Shown here: in pieces, positions 8,516 through 18,003 of the stretch
Layout: each line of letters opens with the position of its first letter
Numbering within the stretch: position 1 is the first letter of the stretch
DNA from: Chloroflexi bacterium AL-N1
GTDB lineage: Bacteria; Chloroflexota; Chloroflexia; Chloroflexales; Roseiflexaceae
NCBI GenBank assembly: GCA_013122435.1
Contig: WYDT01000005.1
Span: forward strand, 186,001-250,000
Direction: 5' to 3'
DNA length: 64,000 nt
The notes under the pieces: model-generated
Seen by the model: only the letters and a program-made list of their open reading frames with translations
Databases searched by the model: none
What the model was told of the DNA's origin: nothing
Made by a program: the position numbers and the translations under genes

Positions 8516-9766
8516 ATGTCTTACAATAGCCAGGGGGTAGTTATGGTTTCGCGCCGCACAAGTGTAGCCTCTTTTTTGATAGTTGTGTTGATTGTATGGT
8601 GTTTCCTCGTTCCCACAACCCATGCCCAGTCCACGTCACTCTACTTTCCTGCTACAGGCCATCATCTTACAGATAACGCTGGGTTCGTCAGTTTCTGGCA
8701 AGTACACAATGGTGCACAACTGTTGGGTTTTCCCATTACCGAGCAATTGTTTGTTGATGGATTGGCCATACAGTATTTTGAGTATGGGCGATTGGAACAA
8801 TATATCGACGCAGAAACTGGTGCAACCGATATTCAGACAGGTGCAGTTGGTGTGGAATACGCCGAAGCCATGCAACGCATCTTCGCAGCACCACCACCAC
8901 GCTCCACCAAAACGACAGCACATGTTGCAGACAACGGCTATATGGTACGTGTCCCCTTCCTGTCTTTTTGGGAGAAGGCTGGTGGTCTCGCCTTTTTTGG
9001 TCAGCCTATTAGCGAAGCCATCTGGGAAACTACCGAACACGGACAGCGCAGAGTTCAATACTTTGAACGTGGTCGCTTAGAGTATGTCCCCGAAATGGCT
9101 GGTACGGCTGATGAAATTGCAGTTGGTAGTCTTGGCAAGACTCTCGCACTCCTGCGTGGGATAGATATTGCACCGGTAGCCAACTGGCGCGCGACAGTCT
9201 ACGGACCACCTGCCTCCTCTGCACCAGACATCGCCTCACTTGATGCAACCCCAACACCGACGCCCGTGCCACCGACACCAGTGTCCACGGCGGAACCAAC
9301 AGTAGCACCTGCACCGACAAACCTGGTGGTGCAACCAACCGCAGCTCCAGCGTCAGCACACCCTACCGTAGCCCCCGTCGCCGCGACAAACACCTCAAAC
9401 AAGCTGATTGTCATCAACCTCTCGCAGCAGTGGCTCTATGCCTATGAAGGTGATACCATGGTCTTTGATGCACCTGTTGCTACTGGTCGTGATGGGATGA
9501 ACACGCCCACTGGCAACTACACTATCTACTCTAAAATAAAGAGCCAGACCATGCGAGGAACCGACAACGGTGTACCCTGGGTCGTACCAGACGTACCCGA
9601 TGTGATGTATTTTAATGGTGGCGTTGCGCTGCATGGCACCTACTGGCATAACCTGTTCGGGACCGGTGTGCGTCCTTCTCACGGATGTGTGAATCTCCCG
9701 CTCGACTCAGCCATTTGGTTGTACGACTGGGCCAGTATTGGTGTTTCCGTCAGTGTATCGTATTAG
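8516..9766 (+). CDS. Secreted L,D-transpeptidase with paired FW/GFP repeats (YkuD domain)
   Basis: A 416-residue exported protein. A signal peptide occupies about residues 10-38 (ending THAQ). Two related repeats follow (about 40-105 and 135-200), each with FxxFW, a GFPI or GQPIS turn and a QYFExGRLE end. A Pro/Thr/Ala-rich linker covers about 235-295, and the C-terminus is a YkuD catalytic domain with HGTYWHN and SHGCVNL (nucleophile C391). The enzyme would make 3-3 peptidoglycan cross-links or attach proteins outside the membrane. The ATG at 8516 has GAAGGGG; the ATG at 8543 also has GGGGG and would give the more typical signal peptide start. The repeat pair is common in Chloroflexota secreted proteins. 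Confidence 0.9.
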   Translation: MSYNSQGVVMVSRRTSVASFLIVVLIVWCFLVPTTHAQSTSLYFPATGHHLTDNAGFVSFWQVHNGAQLLGFPITEQLFVDGLAIQYFEYGRLEQYIDAETGATDIQTGAVGVEYAEAMQRIFAAPPPRSTKTTAHVADNGYMVRVPFLSFWEKAGGLAFFGQPISEAIWETTEHGQRRVQYFERGRLEYVPEMAGTADEIAVGSLGKTLALLRGIDIAPVANWRATVYGPPASSAPDIASLDATPTPTPVPPTPVSTAEPTVAPAPTNLVVQPTAAPASAHPTVAPVAATNTSNKLIVINLSQQWLYAYEGDTMVFDAPVATGRDGMNTPTGNYTIYSKIKSQTMRGTDNGVPWVVPDVPDVMYFNGGVALHGTYWHNLFGTGVRPSHGCVNLPLDSAIWLYDWASIGVSVSVSY

Positions 9767-9991
9767 GGTGAAAAAATATATTCGTGTTGTTCAAAGAGGG
9801 TTGGCGTTAGAAACATGCCGATCTTCCTTGATGATTGATAGTGAATCCACCAGAGAGTGGTGGTATATCTGTTTGGTTGTGTGCTGTAGGGGCAAGGTGG
9901 AGTTGTATATCGTGAGTGGTTGTCGCACACTGTACGTCTTATGCTTCACAAGTAGGAGTAGTTTAGAACCGCTCATCTGAGAAATTGTGTT

Positions 9992-10372
9992 TTATTCTGA
10001 AGAGTTTGCCTGCCTGTCGGATGTGTTCCGCCACTCTTTGATGACATACCAAACAGCCCAAATGCCAAGTGGGACAAGTGCAACTAGCCAGACAGTGCTC
10101 CACCAGCCTGGGAAACTCAATTCAGTCGTGATAGATCGCAACACCAAAAAGATCATAAGCGTAGTGATAAGGTAGTCAAATTGCTCCAGCCGATCACCAA
10201 ACAGAGTCCATCCTAACCAGAGTATCACTATAATGATACCTGCGAGCAGTATTGAGAATGTCCACGTAGGGGCAGCAAAGAAGCTCAAGGCGAAATCGAG
10301 CAACGCAATAATGATGAGAGATGGAAACAAGTAGCGTTTATTGGCAAAAGGTTTGCTCTGTATACTAGACAT
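9992..10372 (-). CDS. Four-helix small membrane protein, copy 2 of a tandem pair
   Basis: A 126-residue protein with about four membrane helices and short charged ends (start MSSIQSKPFANKRYLFPS, end Asn/Ser-rich SSE). It is clearly related along its whole length to the neighbour at 10407-10787: shared KRYxxxxxIIIALL, FAxPxW, a WTL-D-R turn, FPxWW and IWxxWYxI-ERRNT-like tail. A GAGGAG site precedes the ATG at 10372, and the copy upstream ends 34 bases away, so they form an operon produced by duplication. Function unknown. Confidence 0.75.
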   Translation of the reverse strand: MSSIQSKPFANKRYLFPSLIIIALLDFALSFFAAPTWTFSILLAGIIIVILWLGWTLFGDRLEQFDYLITTLMIFLVLRSITTELSFPGWWSTVWLVALVPLGIWAVWYVIKEWRNTSDRQANSSE

Positions 10373-10406
10373 GACAACGTCTCCTCACTGAATTCTAATC
10401 GTATTG

Positions 10407-10787
10407 CTATTCGGTGGCGTTGGTCTGCTTATTTGCTGTGTTACGCCTCTCCCTAATGGCATACCAGATGCCCCAAGGAAACAACAATACAAGTGCTACG
10501 ACTAGAATATTGAGCCACCAGTCTGGGAAATGCAGATGATTAGATGTGTTTTGTGCAGAGAACAATAACATGAGTGTACCAAATAGATAGGCAAATTCTG
10601 TCTGACGGTCCGCCATTAGGGTCCAGATGAGCCATAATACCCATAAAACAGTCAGACCCAGTAGAACCATATAGGCCCAGGCTGGGGTGGCAAAGTACCC
10701 GAATATCGTTTCGAGAAGGGCGATAATAATGATGGTTGCAAGGAAGTATCGTTTGCCGAAGGACTTTTTTGTAATTGATGTTGTCAT
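10407..10787 (-). CDS. Four-helix small membrane protein, copy 1 of a tandem pair
   Basis: Also 126 residues with about four membrane helices, paralogous to the gene immediately downstream. Shared landmarks are the GKRYFLATIIIIALLE start, FATPAW, the WTLMADRQTEFAYL turn, HFPDWW and the basic ERRNTANKQ tail. The identical length and order of helices indicate recent tandem duplication followed by divergence. The ribosome site is weak. No function can be assigned. Confidence 0.75.
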   Translation of the reverse strand: MTTSITKKSFGKRYFLATIIIIALLETIFGYFATPAWAYMVLLGLTVLWVLWLIWTLMADRQTEFAYLFGTLMLLFSAQNTSNHLHFPDWWLNILVVALVLLFPWGIWYAIRERRNTANKQTNATE

Positions 10788-10843
10788 TAATATTCTTTCT
10801 CGTACTTGAATTTACTTCAATGAAATTTAGTAAGTTTATCAAC

Positions 10844-10876
10844 AAAGACCTACAAAATAGATTGAAGTAGGTCTTT
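10844..10876 (-). terminator. Hairpin after the secreted two-cysteine protein gene
   Basis: Arms AAAGACCTAC (10844-10853) and GTAGGTCTTT (10867-10876) pair perfectly over 10 bases with a 13-base loop. There is no long T-run on the minus strand, so termination is likely but not certain. Confidence 0.55.
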
Positions 10877-10943
10877 GCCATATGATTTAAATCCTAGATA
10901 ATGCGTACAGAGACTTTTCTCCTAATATTAGTACATACTATTA

Positions 10944-11606
10944 CTATAATGATGTATATTGAAATTTGTTGAGCCAAATCCGATGATTAGTTGGTATGTC
11001 GACAGCCTGTCTTGTATATGATTTCATCATTGAATGGTTATCTGATGGGAAACAATTGTTAATTACGTCATTTAACAAAAGAAACTCAGCAATGAATGTG
11101 AAAATGTCATCTTGACTAAATCCAGCCTGTCTCCCCACCTGTTGAAGAGCTGCTCGAATAGCGTCATTTCGGCTCAAACCTAGTCGGCGAGCAAGAAAAA
11201 ACTCATCCGAAAGAACTCGAACAAATCTAGTAACACCACCCAGTGCTCTGATCGCTGCTCGAACTCGGTTAATACCCACAAGATTTGCAAGGAGTGCAGC
11301 AGCTATAGCTGCTGCACAGTTACGTATACTAACGTCATCAGGTTGCACCCCACTTGAGAGTGCCGCCAGAAATTCAGAATCGCTGCGTTGAAGTTCTTGG
11401 ATGAGCGCATTGATAAACTCAATGTCTTCGCTCGTCAGTTCTACCTCTGTTCCGTCGGGTAGCAGATATACCTGGGTAGGTTGTGCAGTGTCTAAGGGTA
11501 CATCATTGGTTTGTGCAAATGTCGCCTGTACGTCTACGCTTGCCAGTACACACATGAATGCCATTACGCCTGCTAGCCGAGCTAACCATTTCGTCCTTCG
11601 CTTCAT
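10944..11606 (-). CDS. Secreted protein with a hydrophobic helical core between two cysteines
   Basis: About 220 residues from the ATG at 11606 (GTG at 11609 is possible; AGAGGT lies upstream). A signal peptide (MKRRTKWLARLAGVMAF to about ATFAQ, residue 32) is followed by an acidic segment, then a strongly helical Ala/Leu/Arg-rich part starting RNCAAAIAAALLANLVG and ending LNDVINNCFPSD. The two cysteines bracket about 90 residues. No enzyme motif is visible. The outline (signal peptide, acidic propart, amphipathic core with a cysteine pair) recalls secreted peptide toxins or their precursors, but this is only an analogy. It lies between the membrane paralogues and a broken LuxR gene, all on the minus strand. 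Confidence 0.65.
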   Translation of the reverse strand: MKRRTKWLARLAGVMAFMCVLASVDVQATFAQTNDVPLDTAQPTQVYLLPDGTEVELTSEDIEFINALIQELQRSDSEFLAALSSGVQPDDVSIRNCAAAIAAALLANLVGINRVRAAIRALGGVTRFVRVLSDEFFLARRLGLSRNDAIRAALQQVGRQAGFSQDDIFTFIAEFLLLNDVINNCFPSDNHSMMKSYTRQAVDIPTNHRIWLNKFQYTSL

Positions 11607-11766
11607 CACAAGACCTCTTTCATATAACTAAGGAACTTGTGGATAGCATACGCTTTGCTGCATTACTTGTGTAGGTAACCGACGTACCCTTATATTACGT
11701 AAAAGCTCGCCAAAATGATTTCTTTTTATGCACAAAATAGTACTTGCGTACCTTGACATACTTCAA

Positions 11767-12376
11767 TCAAATACCATTTGGATAGGCAATCTTCTCTGGT
11801 GCAACTTCCCGCACCGCACTCCATATGCCCCAATAGTAGTAATAGGCTTCCATACGATTGCTGAGACCGAGTTTGAAATAAATGCTTGATACTACATTTT
11901 TAATTGTTTGTACTGAGTGATAAGGTTATATCTGCTATGGCTTGATTGCTGTAATTAAGAACTAATAACCGAAAGATTTGTCGCTCAATTGGTGAAAGTG
12001 GTGTTGGTGGTAAAGTAGGTTGCTCCAGTTGTGTACCAGAGAGTAACTTAAAGAGGGTATTTGGTAAGTCTCGCTCTAAATCTCCTTGAAAGATCAATAT
12101 ATCTGGTGTGTAATCCAGAAGGTCGTGCAGATATTCTGGACGCTGACAACCAGTAGCTATCAGAAGATGTGCTGGTCGATGCAAAAACGTTGAAAGGGTG
12201 GTAAGTGCAAAACCTCTTGGAGAGTCAAATACAACGAAAACTTCGGCATTATCTTGGTGGACAAAATCAAAGGTTTGGAGGTACCGAATTAAACGTAAAG
12301 CTAGGGTGTTACTTCCACACTGCATTGTAAATGTAAGTGGGGCAATACTAGTTAGCTCATCATAGGGTTGATACAT
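11767..12376 (-). pseudogene. LuxR-type regulator split by a frameshift in the HTH
   Basis: The first frame (12376 down to 11900) encodes a receiver-like domain lacking an obvious phospho-acceptor pattern, then the start of a LuxR helix-turn-helix (LSPIERQIFRLLVLNYSNQAIADITLSLS). Translation then falls into TNN and stop. One base over, the frame continues VQTIKNVVSSIYFKLGLSN and further to a stop at 11767-11769, which is the expected second half of the HTH. Loss of one GT from an AGTGTA sequence near 11920 would explain it. The intact protein would have about 205 residues. It could be a real pseudogene or a sequencing error. Confidence 0.75.
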
Positions 12377-12908
12377 TCAGATACTCTCTTCTAGTAGTCA
12401 AAAGACCTGTAAAGATTGTGGAGAGATGAAGAGTGGTTATGTAATGCGAGGTGTCTAACAATACCTGTAGCTCTGAATCTACAGGTTTTGGTTAGAAGGT
12501 CTATCAATCTCTTTCACATCTCTGTAGATGCCGTGTAGATGTTGATTTTTTCACTCTTTAATAGAAGTATCTATTTACAAACCTTAAAATACATATACGT
12601 ATTATATGGTACCTTACATGAAATGGCAAGAATGAAAAATGACATTAGTATTTCTCGTCTGAAAAGGATGTTTTATATCGAGATTTTGGAAATTATAAAA
12701 ATAAAAACCTATCATATACAAAAAAGTGTAAAAAGAAAATTCTTATGCGAAACATTCTTCAAATACACCATGCGGTACAGAATAATCATAATTCAACCGA
12801 TAGTTCTGCACATAAACTAATCAGTTTGAGTCTCTGCTCAGAAACACATACAATACGAAGTAACCAACTACATAGTTTGTGCAGATGAATATAGACAATG
12901 GAGTTTCC
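12377..12908. other. AT-rich intergenic region with a terminator-like hairpin
   Basis: About 530 bases upstream of the sugar operon. Arms ACCTGTAG (12463-12470) and CTACAGGT (12479-12486) followed by TTTTGG form a plus-strand terminator-like hairpin with no plus-strand gene before it, which would fit the 3' end of a small RNA or an attenuator. From 12540 to 12830 the DNA is very AT-rich; a 93-codon plus-strand frame there is basic and unlike a real protein and is not called. Confidence 0.45.
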
Positions 12909-15185
12909 ATGCAAGACATTGATCAACTCGTTGAAGCGATGACGTTGGAAGAGAAAGCCACGTTGTGTACGGGGAGTGCATTCTGGGTCACTGCTGCCAT
13001 CGAGCGGCTGGACATTTCGGCTATTGTATTGTCCGATGGACCCCATGGTGTGCGCCGTAGCACTGATGTGAACGAAATGATGGCGGAACATTTCCCCGCA
13101 ACCTGTTTTCCAACCGCTTCCGCGCTGGCAGCCACCTGGAATACCGCGCTCTTGCACGAAATCGGACAGACGTTAGGCGAAGAGGCGATTGCCCTCAATG
13201 TGGACGTGTTGTTGGGACCGGGTGTCAACATGAAGCGCTCTCCACGCTGCGGACGCAATTTTGAATATTTTGCTGAGGACCCGTTCATCGCAGGTGAGAT
13301 GGGAGCAGCGCTTGCTGAGGGTGTGCAGAGCAAAGGTGTTGGTACCTCGCTCAAACATTTTGCCGCCAACAACCAGGAAACACGTCGCTTTACCATCAAC
13401 GCCATTGTCGATGAGCGCACGCTGCACGAGATCTACCTGCCTGCCTTTGAGACCGTTGTGAAACGTGCCAAGCCCTGGACGGTGATGTGTGCCTACAATC
13501 GGCTCAATGGACCCTACTGTTCGGAACACCACGAACTGTTGGTTGATATCCTCAAGCAAGCGTGGGGCTTCGAGGGTGTGGTGGTCTCGGATTGGGGTGC
13601 AGTCCATGATCGGGTGGCAGCGCTGCGTGGTGGACTCGATCTGGAAATGCCCGGTCCCAAGGCGCGTCGCGTCCAGTCGGTTATCGAGGCGGTGCAGCGT
13701 AACGAACTTGACGAGGCCGTTCTGGACGAGTCGGTGCGGCGTATTCTGCGTATAGTCAAGCAAGCTACGGCAACACCCAAGGGTGGCACCTTCGATGTCG
13801 CAAAACATCACGCGTTGGCCCGTCGTGCTGCAGGCGAAGCTATTGTATTGCTCAAAAACGATGGTGTCTTGCCATTACAACAGCCATCCAAGATTGCCGT
13901 GATTGGCCGCTCTGCCAAACAGCCACAGTATCAGGGTGGTGGTAGTTCTCATATTACCGCAACGCGTGTCGACATTCCGTTTGATGAATTGCAGAAGCAG
14001 GCAGGCGACGCAACTCTCTCCTACAGCGAGGGCTACCCGGCAGGGGCCGAGTTTGATCAAAAGCTGATCGACGAAGCTGTAGCTGCAGCGCAAGCTGTCG
14101 ACGTTGCGCTGCTCTACGTCGCCCTACCCGGCAACATCGAGTCGGAAGGGTATGATCGCAATGACATTGCCCTAACAGAGCAGCAAATAGCTTTGATTAA
14201 AGCTGTGTGTACCGCACAACCACAGACAGTTGTTATTCTCAACAGTGGGTCTGTTATGGCTATGAGTGCGTGGATCGATGGTGCGGGCGCGGTGCTCCAG
14301 GCATGGTTTATGGGGCAAGCGGGTGGCGGTGCGATTGCCGATGTGCTTTTCGGTGCGGTAAACCCTTCTGGCAAATTGACCGAGACCTTTCCGCTACGGC
14401 TGGCCGACACACCATCTCATATTAATTTTCCTGGCAATCCGCGTGAGGTGCACTACGGCGAGGGGATTTTTATCGGATATCGCTACTACGAGACAAAAGA
14501 CATTCCTGTTCTCTTCCCGTTTGGTCATGGCCTGAGCTACACTACCTTTGACTACAGTAATCTGCAAACGTCGGCTACATTGTTTGATGATGTAGATGGA
14601 CTGACCATCAGCGTCGATGTCACCAACACCGGCACGGTAGCAGGTCAGGAAATTGTCCAGTGCTATGTCCGTGATGTGGAATCAGGGCTGATGCGCCCAG
14701 ATAAGGAGTTGAAGGGCTTTGCCAAAGTTGCGCTTGATCCTGGCGAAACAAAAACCGTCACGATGAAGCTTGATTTTCGTGCCTTTGCCTATTACCATCC
14801 CCTTTACAAGCAATGGATTACTGAAGACGGCGAGTTTGAAATCCTGGTCGGGGCATCCTCTGCTGATATTCGCTTGCAGACAACCGTGTCTTTGCGTTCT
14901 ACAGTGATGTTGCCCTCGTTGCTCAATCGTGAGTCGACCGGTGGTGATTGGCTGAGCGATCCGCGTGGTCAAGCAGTTGTTGCGCCACTGTTGGAGCAGA
15001 TGCTTGGTGCATTTAACGGGGAAGAACATGAGAATGGTGGACTTAACATGGATACAAGGCAGATGTTCTTACAAGTGTCATTGCTTGGCATGCTTGAATT
15101 CCAGGAAGGTGCCTTACCCGCATCGCCAGACGAAATCGTGGATGGCTTATTAGCACAGGTGCATGAGAACCAGACAAATACATGA
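12909..15185 (+). CDS. GH3 family beta-glycosidase
   Basis: About 758 residues from the ATG at 12909 (TGGAG upstream; the ATG at 12882 is an alternative). It has the family layout: N-terminal TIM-barrel domain with KHFAANNQE and the nucleophile in VVSDWGAVHDR (about D228), an alpha/beta sandwich domain with GGSSH, and a C-terminal fibronectin III-like domain (DVTNTGTVAGQEIVQCYV). There is no signal peptide, so it acts in the cytoplasm on imported beta-glucosides or xylosides. An additional 90-residue C-terminal tail after the FnIII-like domain is mostly helical. It is the first gene of the operon and overlaps the next gene by 4 bases (ATGA). Confidence 0.92.
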   Translation: MQDIDQLVEAMTLEEKATLCTGSAFWVTAAIERLDISAIVLSDGPHGVRRSTDVNEMMAEHFPATCFPTASALAATWNTALLHEIGQTLGEEAIALNVDVLLGPGVNMKRSPRCGRNFEYFAEDPFIAGEMGAALAEGVQSKGVGTSLKHFAANNQETRRFTINAIVDERTLHEIYLPAFETVVKRAKPWTVMCAYNRLNGPYCSEHHELLVDILKQAWGFEGVVVSDWGAVHDRVAALRGGLDLEMPGPKARRVQSVIEAVQRNELDEAVLDESVRRILRIVKQATATPKGGTFDVAKHHALARRAAGEAIVLLKNDGVLPLQQPSKIAVIGRSAKQPQYQGGGSSHITATRVDIPFDELQKQAGDATLSYSEGYPAGAEFDQKLIDEAVAAAQAVDVALLYVALPGNIESEGYDRNDIALTEQQIALIKAVCTAQPQTVVILNSGSVMAMSAWIDGAGAVLQAWFMGQAGGGAIADVLFGAVNPSGKLTETFPLRLADTPSHINFPGNPREVHYGEGIFIGYRYYETKDIPVLFPFGHGLSYTTFDYSNLQTSATLFDDVDGLTISVDVTNTGTVAGQEIVQCYVRDVESGLMRPDKELKGFAKVALDPGETKTVTMKLDFRAFAYYHPLYKQWITEDGEFEILVGASSADIRLQTTVSLRSTVMLPSLLNRESTGGDWLSDPRGQAVVAPLLEQMLGAFNGEEHENGGLNMDTRQMFLQVSLLGMLEFQEGALPASPDEIVDGLLAQVHENQTNT

Positions 15186-15967
15186 CACATGAGTTTGCAG
15201 GACAGGTTGTGATTGTGACAGGTGCGGGTGAGGGCATTGGCTACCAAATTGCCGCTGACCTGGTGCGTGCTGGTGCAAACGTGCTACTGAACGAGGTAGA
15301 CACAATCAAGGCGCAGCAGGCACCGGATGCGATTGGCTGCGTTGGTGTGGGTGCTGATGTGGGCGATGTAGCGGTGGTGCGCGGGCTTGTTGAGCAGGCA
15401 GTGAACGCCTTTGGCCGAGTTGATATCGCCGTCGCTAACGCTGGTATTACCCTTTGGAACAACTTTCTCGACTACCAACCGGACGATTTCCAGTGCGTCC
15501 TTAATATCAATCTCGGCGGCTCTTTCTTTCTCGCACAAGCTGCTGCACGCCAAATGAGAGCACAAGGAGTCGGCGGACGTATCCTGTTCATGTCTTCTGT
15601 GACGGCTGTTCAGGCCATTGAGTACCTCTCTGCCTATGCGATGACCAAAGCAGCGTTGTCGATGTTGGCACGGCAGCTTGTCACAGAACTGGGGCCATAT
15701 GGTATCACCACCAACGCCATCGCCCCTGGTGCAACCGTTACGCCGCGCAATGTGCAGGATGACGCGAACTATGAGGCAGTGTGGGGCAACATCACCCCCA
15801 CACGCCGTCCTGCATCAGTTGCCGATATCGCCAATGCGGCTCTGTTCCTGCTCTCACCGCGGGCTGCTCAGATCAACGGACAGACATTGATCGTTGACGG
15901 CGGCTGGACGGCCACCAGTCCGGTGCCATCGCTTGAGTTTGTGACACGAAAGGAAACGGAATCATGA
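15182..15967 (+). CDS. Short-chain dehydrogenase/reductase
   Basis: A 261-residue classical SDR. The cofactor loop is TGAGEGIG (13-20), NAG is at 86-88, and the catalytic residues are S139, Y152 and K156 (YAMTK). The acid-containing NEVD segment after beta-2 suggests NAD rather than NADP preference. Wedged between a beta-glycosidase and a sugar-acid dehydratase, with 4-base overlaps on both sides, it is best read as a sugar dehydrogenase making the aldonate or aldonolactone used by the next enzyme. The exact sugar is inferred, not shown. Confidence 0.88.
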   Translation: MTHEFAGQVVIVTGAGEGIGYQIAADLVRAGANVLLNEVDTIKAQQAPDAIGCVGVGADVGDVAVVRGLVEQAVNAFGRVDIAVANAGITLWNNFLDYQPDDFQCVLNINLGGSFFLAQAAARQMRAQGVGGRILFMSSVTAVQAIEYLSAYAMTKAALSMLARQLVTELGPYGITTNAIAPGATVTPRNVQDDANYEAVWGNITPTRRPASVADIANAALFLLSPRAAQINGQTLIVDGGWTATSPVPSLEFVTRKETES

Positions 15968-17954
15968 CCGCGCCGACACTTGAAGATATTCTTGGTGACA
16001 AGCAACCTGTTGATGAGGTGCGCCTCGTGGGTGATGCACCTGATGGTGTGTTGCCTCTCTCAGAAGAACAACTTCTCAACGAGTCCAGTGGTAACCTTTT
16101 TGCGATGACCCAAAACGCTGCTATGGGTTGGCGGCCCGAAGATGTCGGACGACCACAATACCTGATTGTGTCGACACAGGGTGGTTTGCGCGCGCCTGAT
16201 GGCACACCCATCGCTCTGGGCTACCACACCGGTCATTGGGAGATTGGCTTGCTTGTTCAGGAAGCGGCCCAAACGCTGCGTGAGGCCAACATGATCCCGT
16301 TCTCTGCCACAGTCTGTGCCCCCTGCGATGGGCGTTCGCAAGGTACGACGGGCATGTTCGACAGCCTGCCGTATCGCAACGACGCCGCGATCACCATGCG
16401 CCGCCTCATCCGTTCGCTGCCTACACGTGCAGGTGTGATGGGTGTAGCAGCGTGTGATAAAGGGCTGCCCGCCACGATGCTGGCACTGGCTGGCATGTCC
16501 GAGTTGCCGGGTATCATCGTCCCTGGTGGGGTGGCGCTGCCCGCGCCAGATGCTGAGGATGCTGGTACGGTGCAGACTATTGGTGCACGTTTTGCCCACA
16601 ACCTGATCTCACTCGATTATGCCGCCGCGATGGGTTGTCGTGCTTGTGGTTCGGCGGGTGGTGGCTGCCAATTTTTTGGCACAGCGGCAACGGCGCAAGT
16701 AGTCGCCGAAGCATTTGGGATGACGCTGCCACACAGCGCATTAGCATCATCAGGTGAACCGATCTGGCTCGACATGGCGCGGCGATCAGCACTGGCTTTG
16801 GTGCGGCTGTCGGGATCACTCACTACGCCCAGAATCACGCTTGGTGACATTCTTACTCAAAAGTCGCTGGAAAATGCGATGTTGTTGCATGTCGCGTTTG
16901 GCGGCTCGACCAATTTACTGCTACATATTCCTGCTATTGCCCAGGCTGCTGGATTGCCGCAACCAACCATCGCCGATTGGAACCGCGTCAATCGCACCAC
17001 GCCCCGGCTGGTGGACGCTTTGCCAAATGGTCCACGCAACCATCCCACTGTACAGGTTTTCATGGCAGGTGGCGTACCAGAGGTGATGTTGCATTTGCGG
17101 CGAATGAGATTGTTGCATACGGATGTCCTGACCGTCAGCGGCGAGATACTCGACACGGTGCTGGACTGGTGGCAGGACAGCACACGACGTGCAGCGGTGC
17201 GAAAGCGTTTAGCCAGCGCAGGCGAGATGGATCCCGATCACGTGATTATGGATGCAGACCGCGCACGACATGCAGGTCTATCCAGCACCGTCGTCTTCCC
17301 AACCGGCAACATCGCACCACAGGGAGCGGTGATCAAAGCAACCGCTATCGACCCAAGAGTCGTTGATGTGGACAACGTGTACCGTCATCGTGGACCGGCG
17401 CGGGTATTTACCTCGGAGAAGGCAGCAGTGGCAGCCATCAAGGGCCTGTCTGAGCCAGCAGTCAAGCCGCATGATGTTCTGGTGTTGATCGGGGTCGGCC
17501 CACTTGTCACAGGCATGGAAGAGACCTATCAGGTAATGGCGGCCCTAAAATACATCCACTGGGGCAAGACGGTTTCGGTGCTGACCGATGCACGTTTCTC
17601 GGGTGTTTCGACCGGGGCATGCATTGGGCATGTCGGACCGGAGGCACTGGCGGGAGGGGCAATCGGACGTGTACGAGATGGTGATACGATTGCCATCACC
17701 ATCGACCGCAATACCCTTAGTGGCACTATTGACCTTGTCGAAACCGCTGATGGTGAGAATTGGGAAATGTGCCCCATCCACCCTGAGGTGCGTCGCCACC
17801 CCAACTTCCGGACGATACCCGTTTATGGGCCGCCCTGCAACGCGCAAGTGGTGGTGTCTGGGCAGGCACCGTGTACGATGTCGATAAGATCGTCCAGGTT
17901 ATCGAGTGTGGTTTGGAAGCGATAGCAACTGATGCACAGGAACAAGTCGGTTAA
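15964..17954 (+). CDS. yjhG: YjhG/YagF-type D-xylonate (sugar-acid) dehydratase, frameshifted near the 3' end
   Basis: The protein belongs to the IlvD/Edd dehydratase superfamily and matches the YjhG/YagF branch in its start, its length (about 655-663) and iron-sulfur cysteine motifs [19 protein letters not shown] and [13 protein letters not shown]. The reaction is dehydration of an aldonate such as xylonate to its 2-keto-3-deoxy acid. As sequenced, the frame ends at 17925 with an atypical tail. From about 17809 the family's real C-terminus ([17 protein letters not shown], then [16 protein letters not shown]) continues one frame over to a TAA at 17952-17954. Loss of one C in a TTCCCGG run near 17807-17810 would explain this. 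The rest of the gene is intact. Confidence 0.9.
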
Positions 17955-18003
17955 ATTGAAATACAGGTTTGTCTCCAGACTTGGATAGATTTGAGGAAAT
18001 AGT

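Noticed and set aside
12539..12820. 93-codon plus-strand frame in AT-rich DNA
   Set aside because: Lys/Ile-rich low-quality translation, no ribosome site, no family pattern; typical of chance frames in AT-rich sequence.
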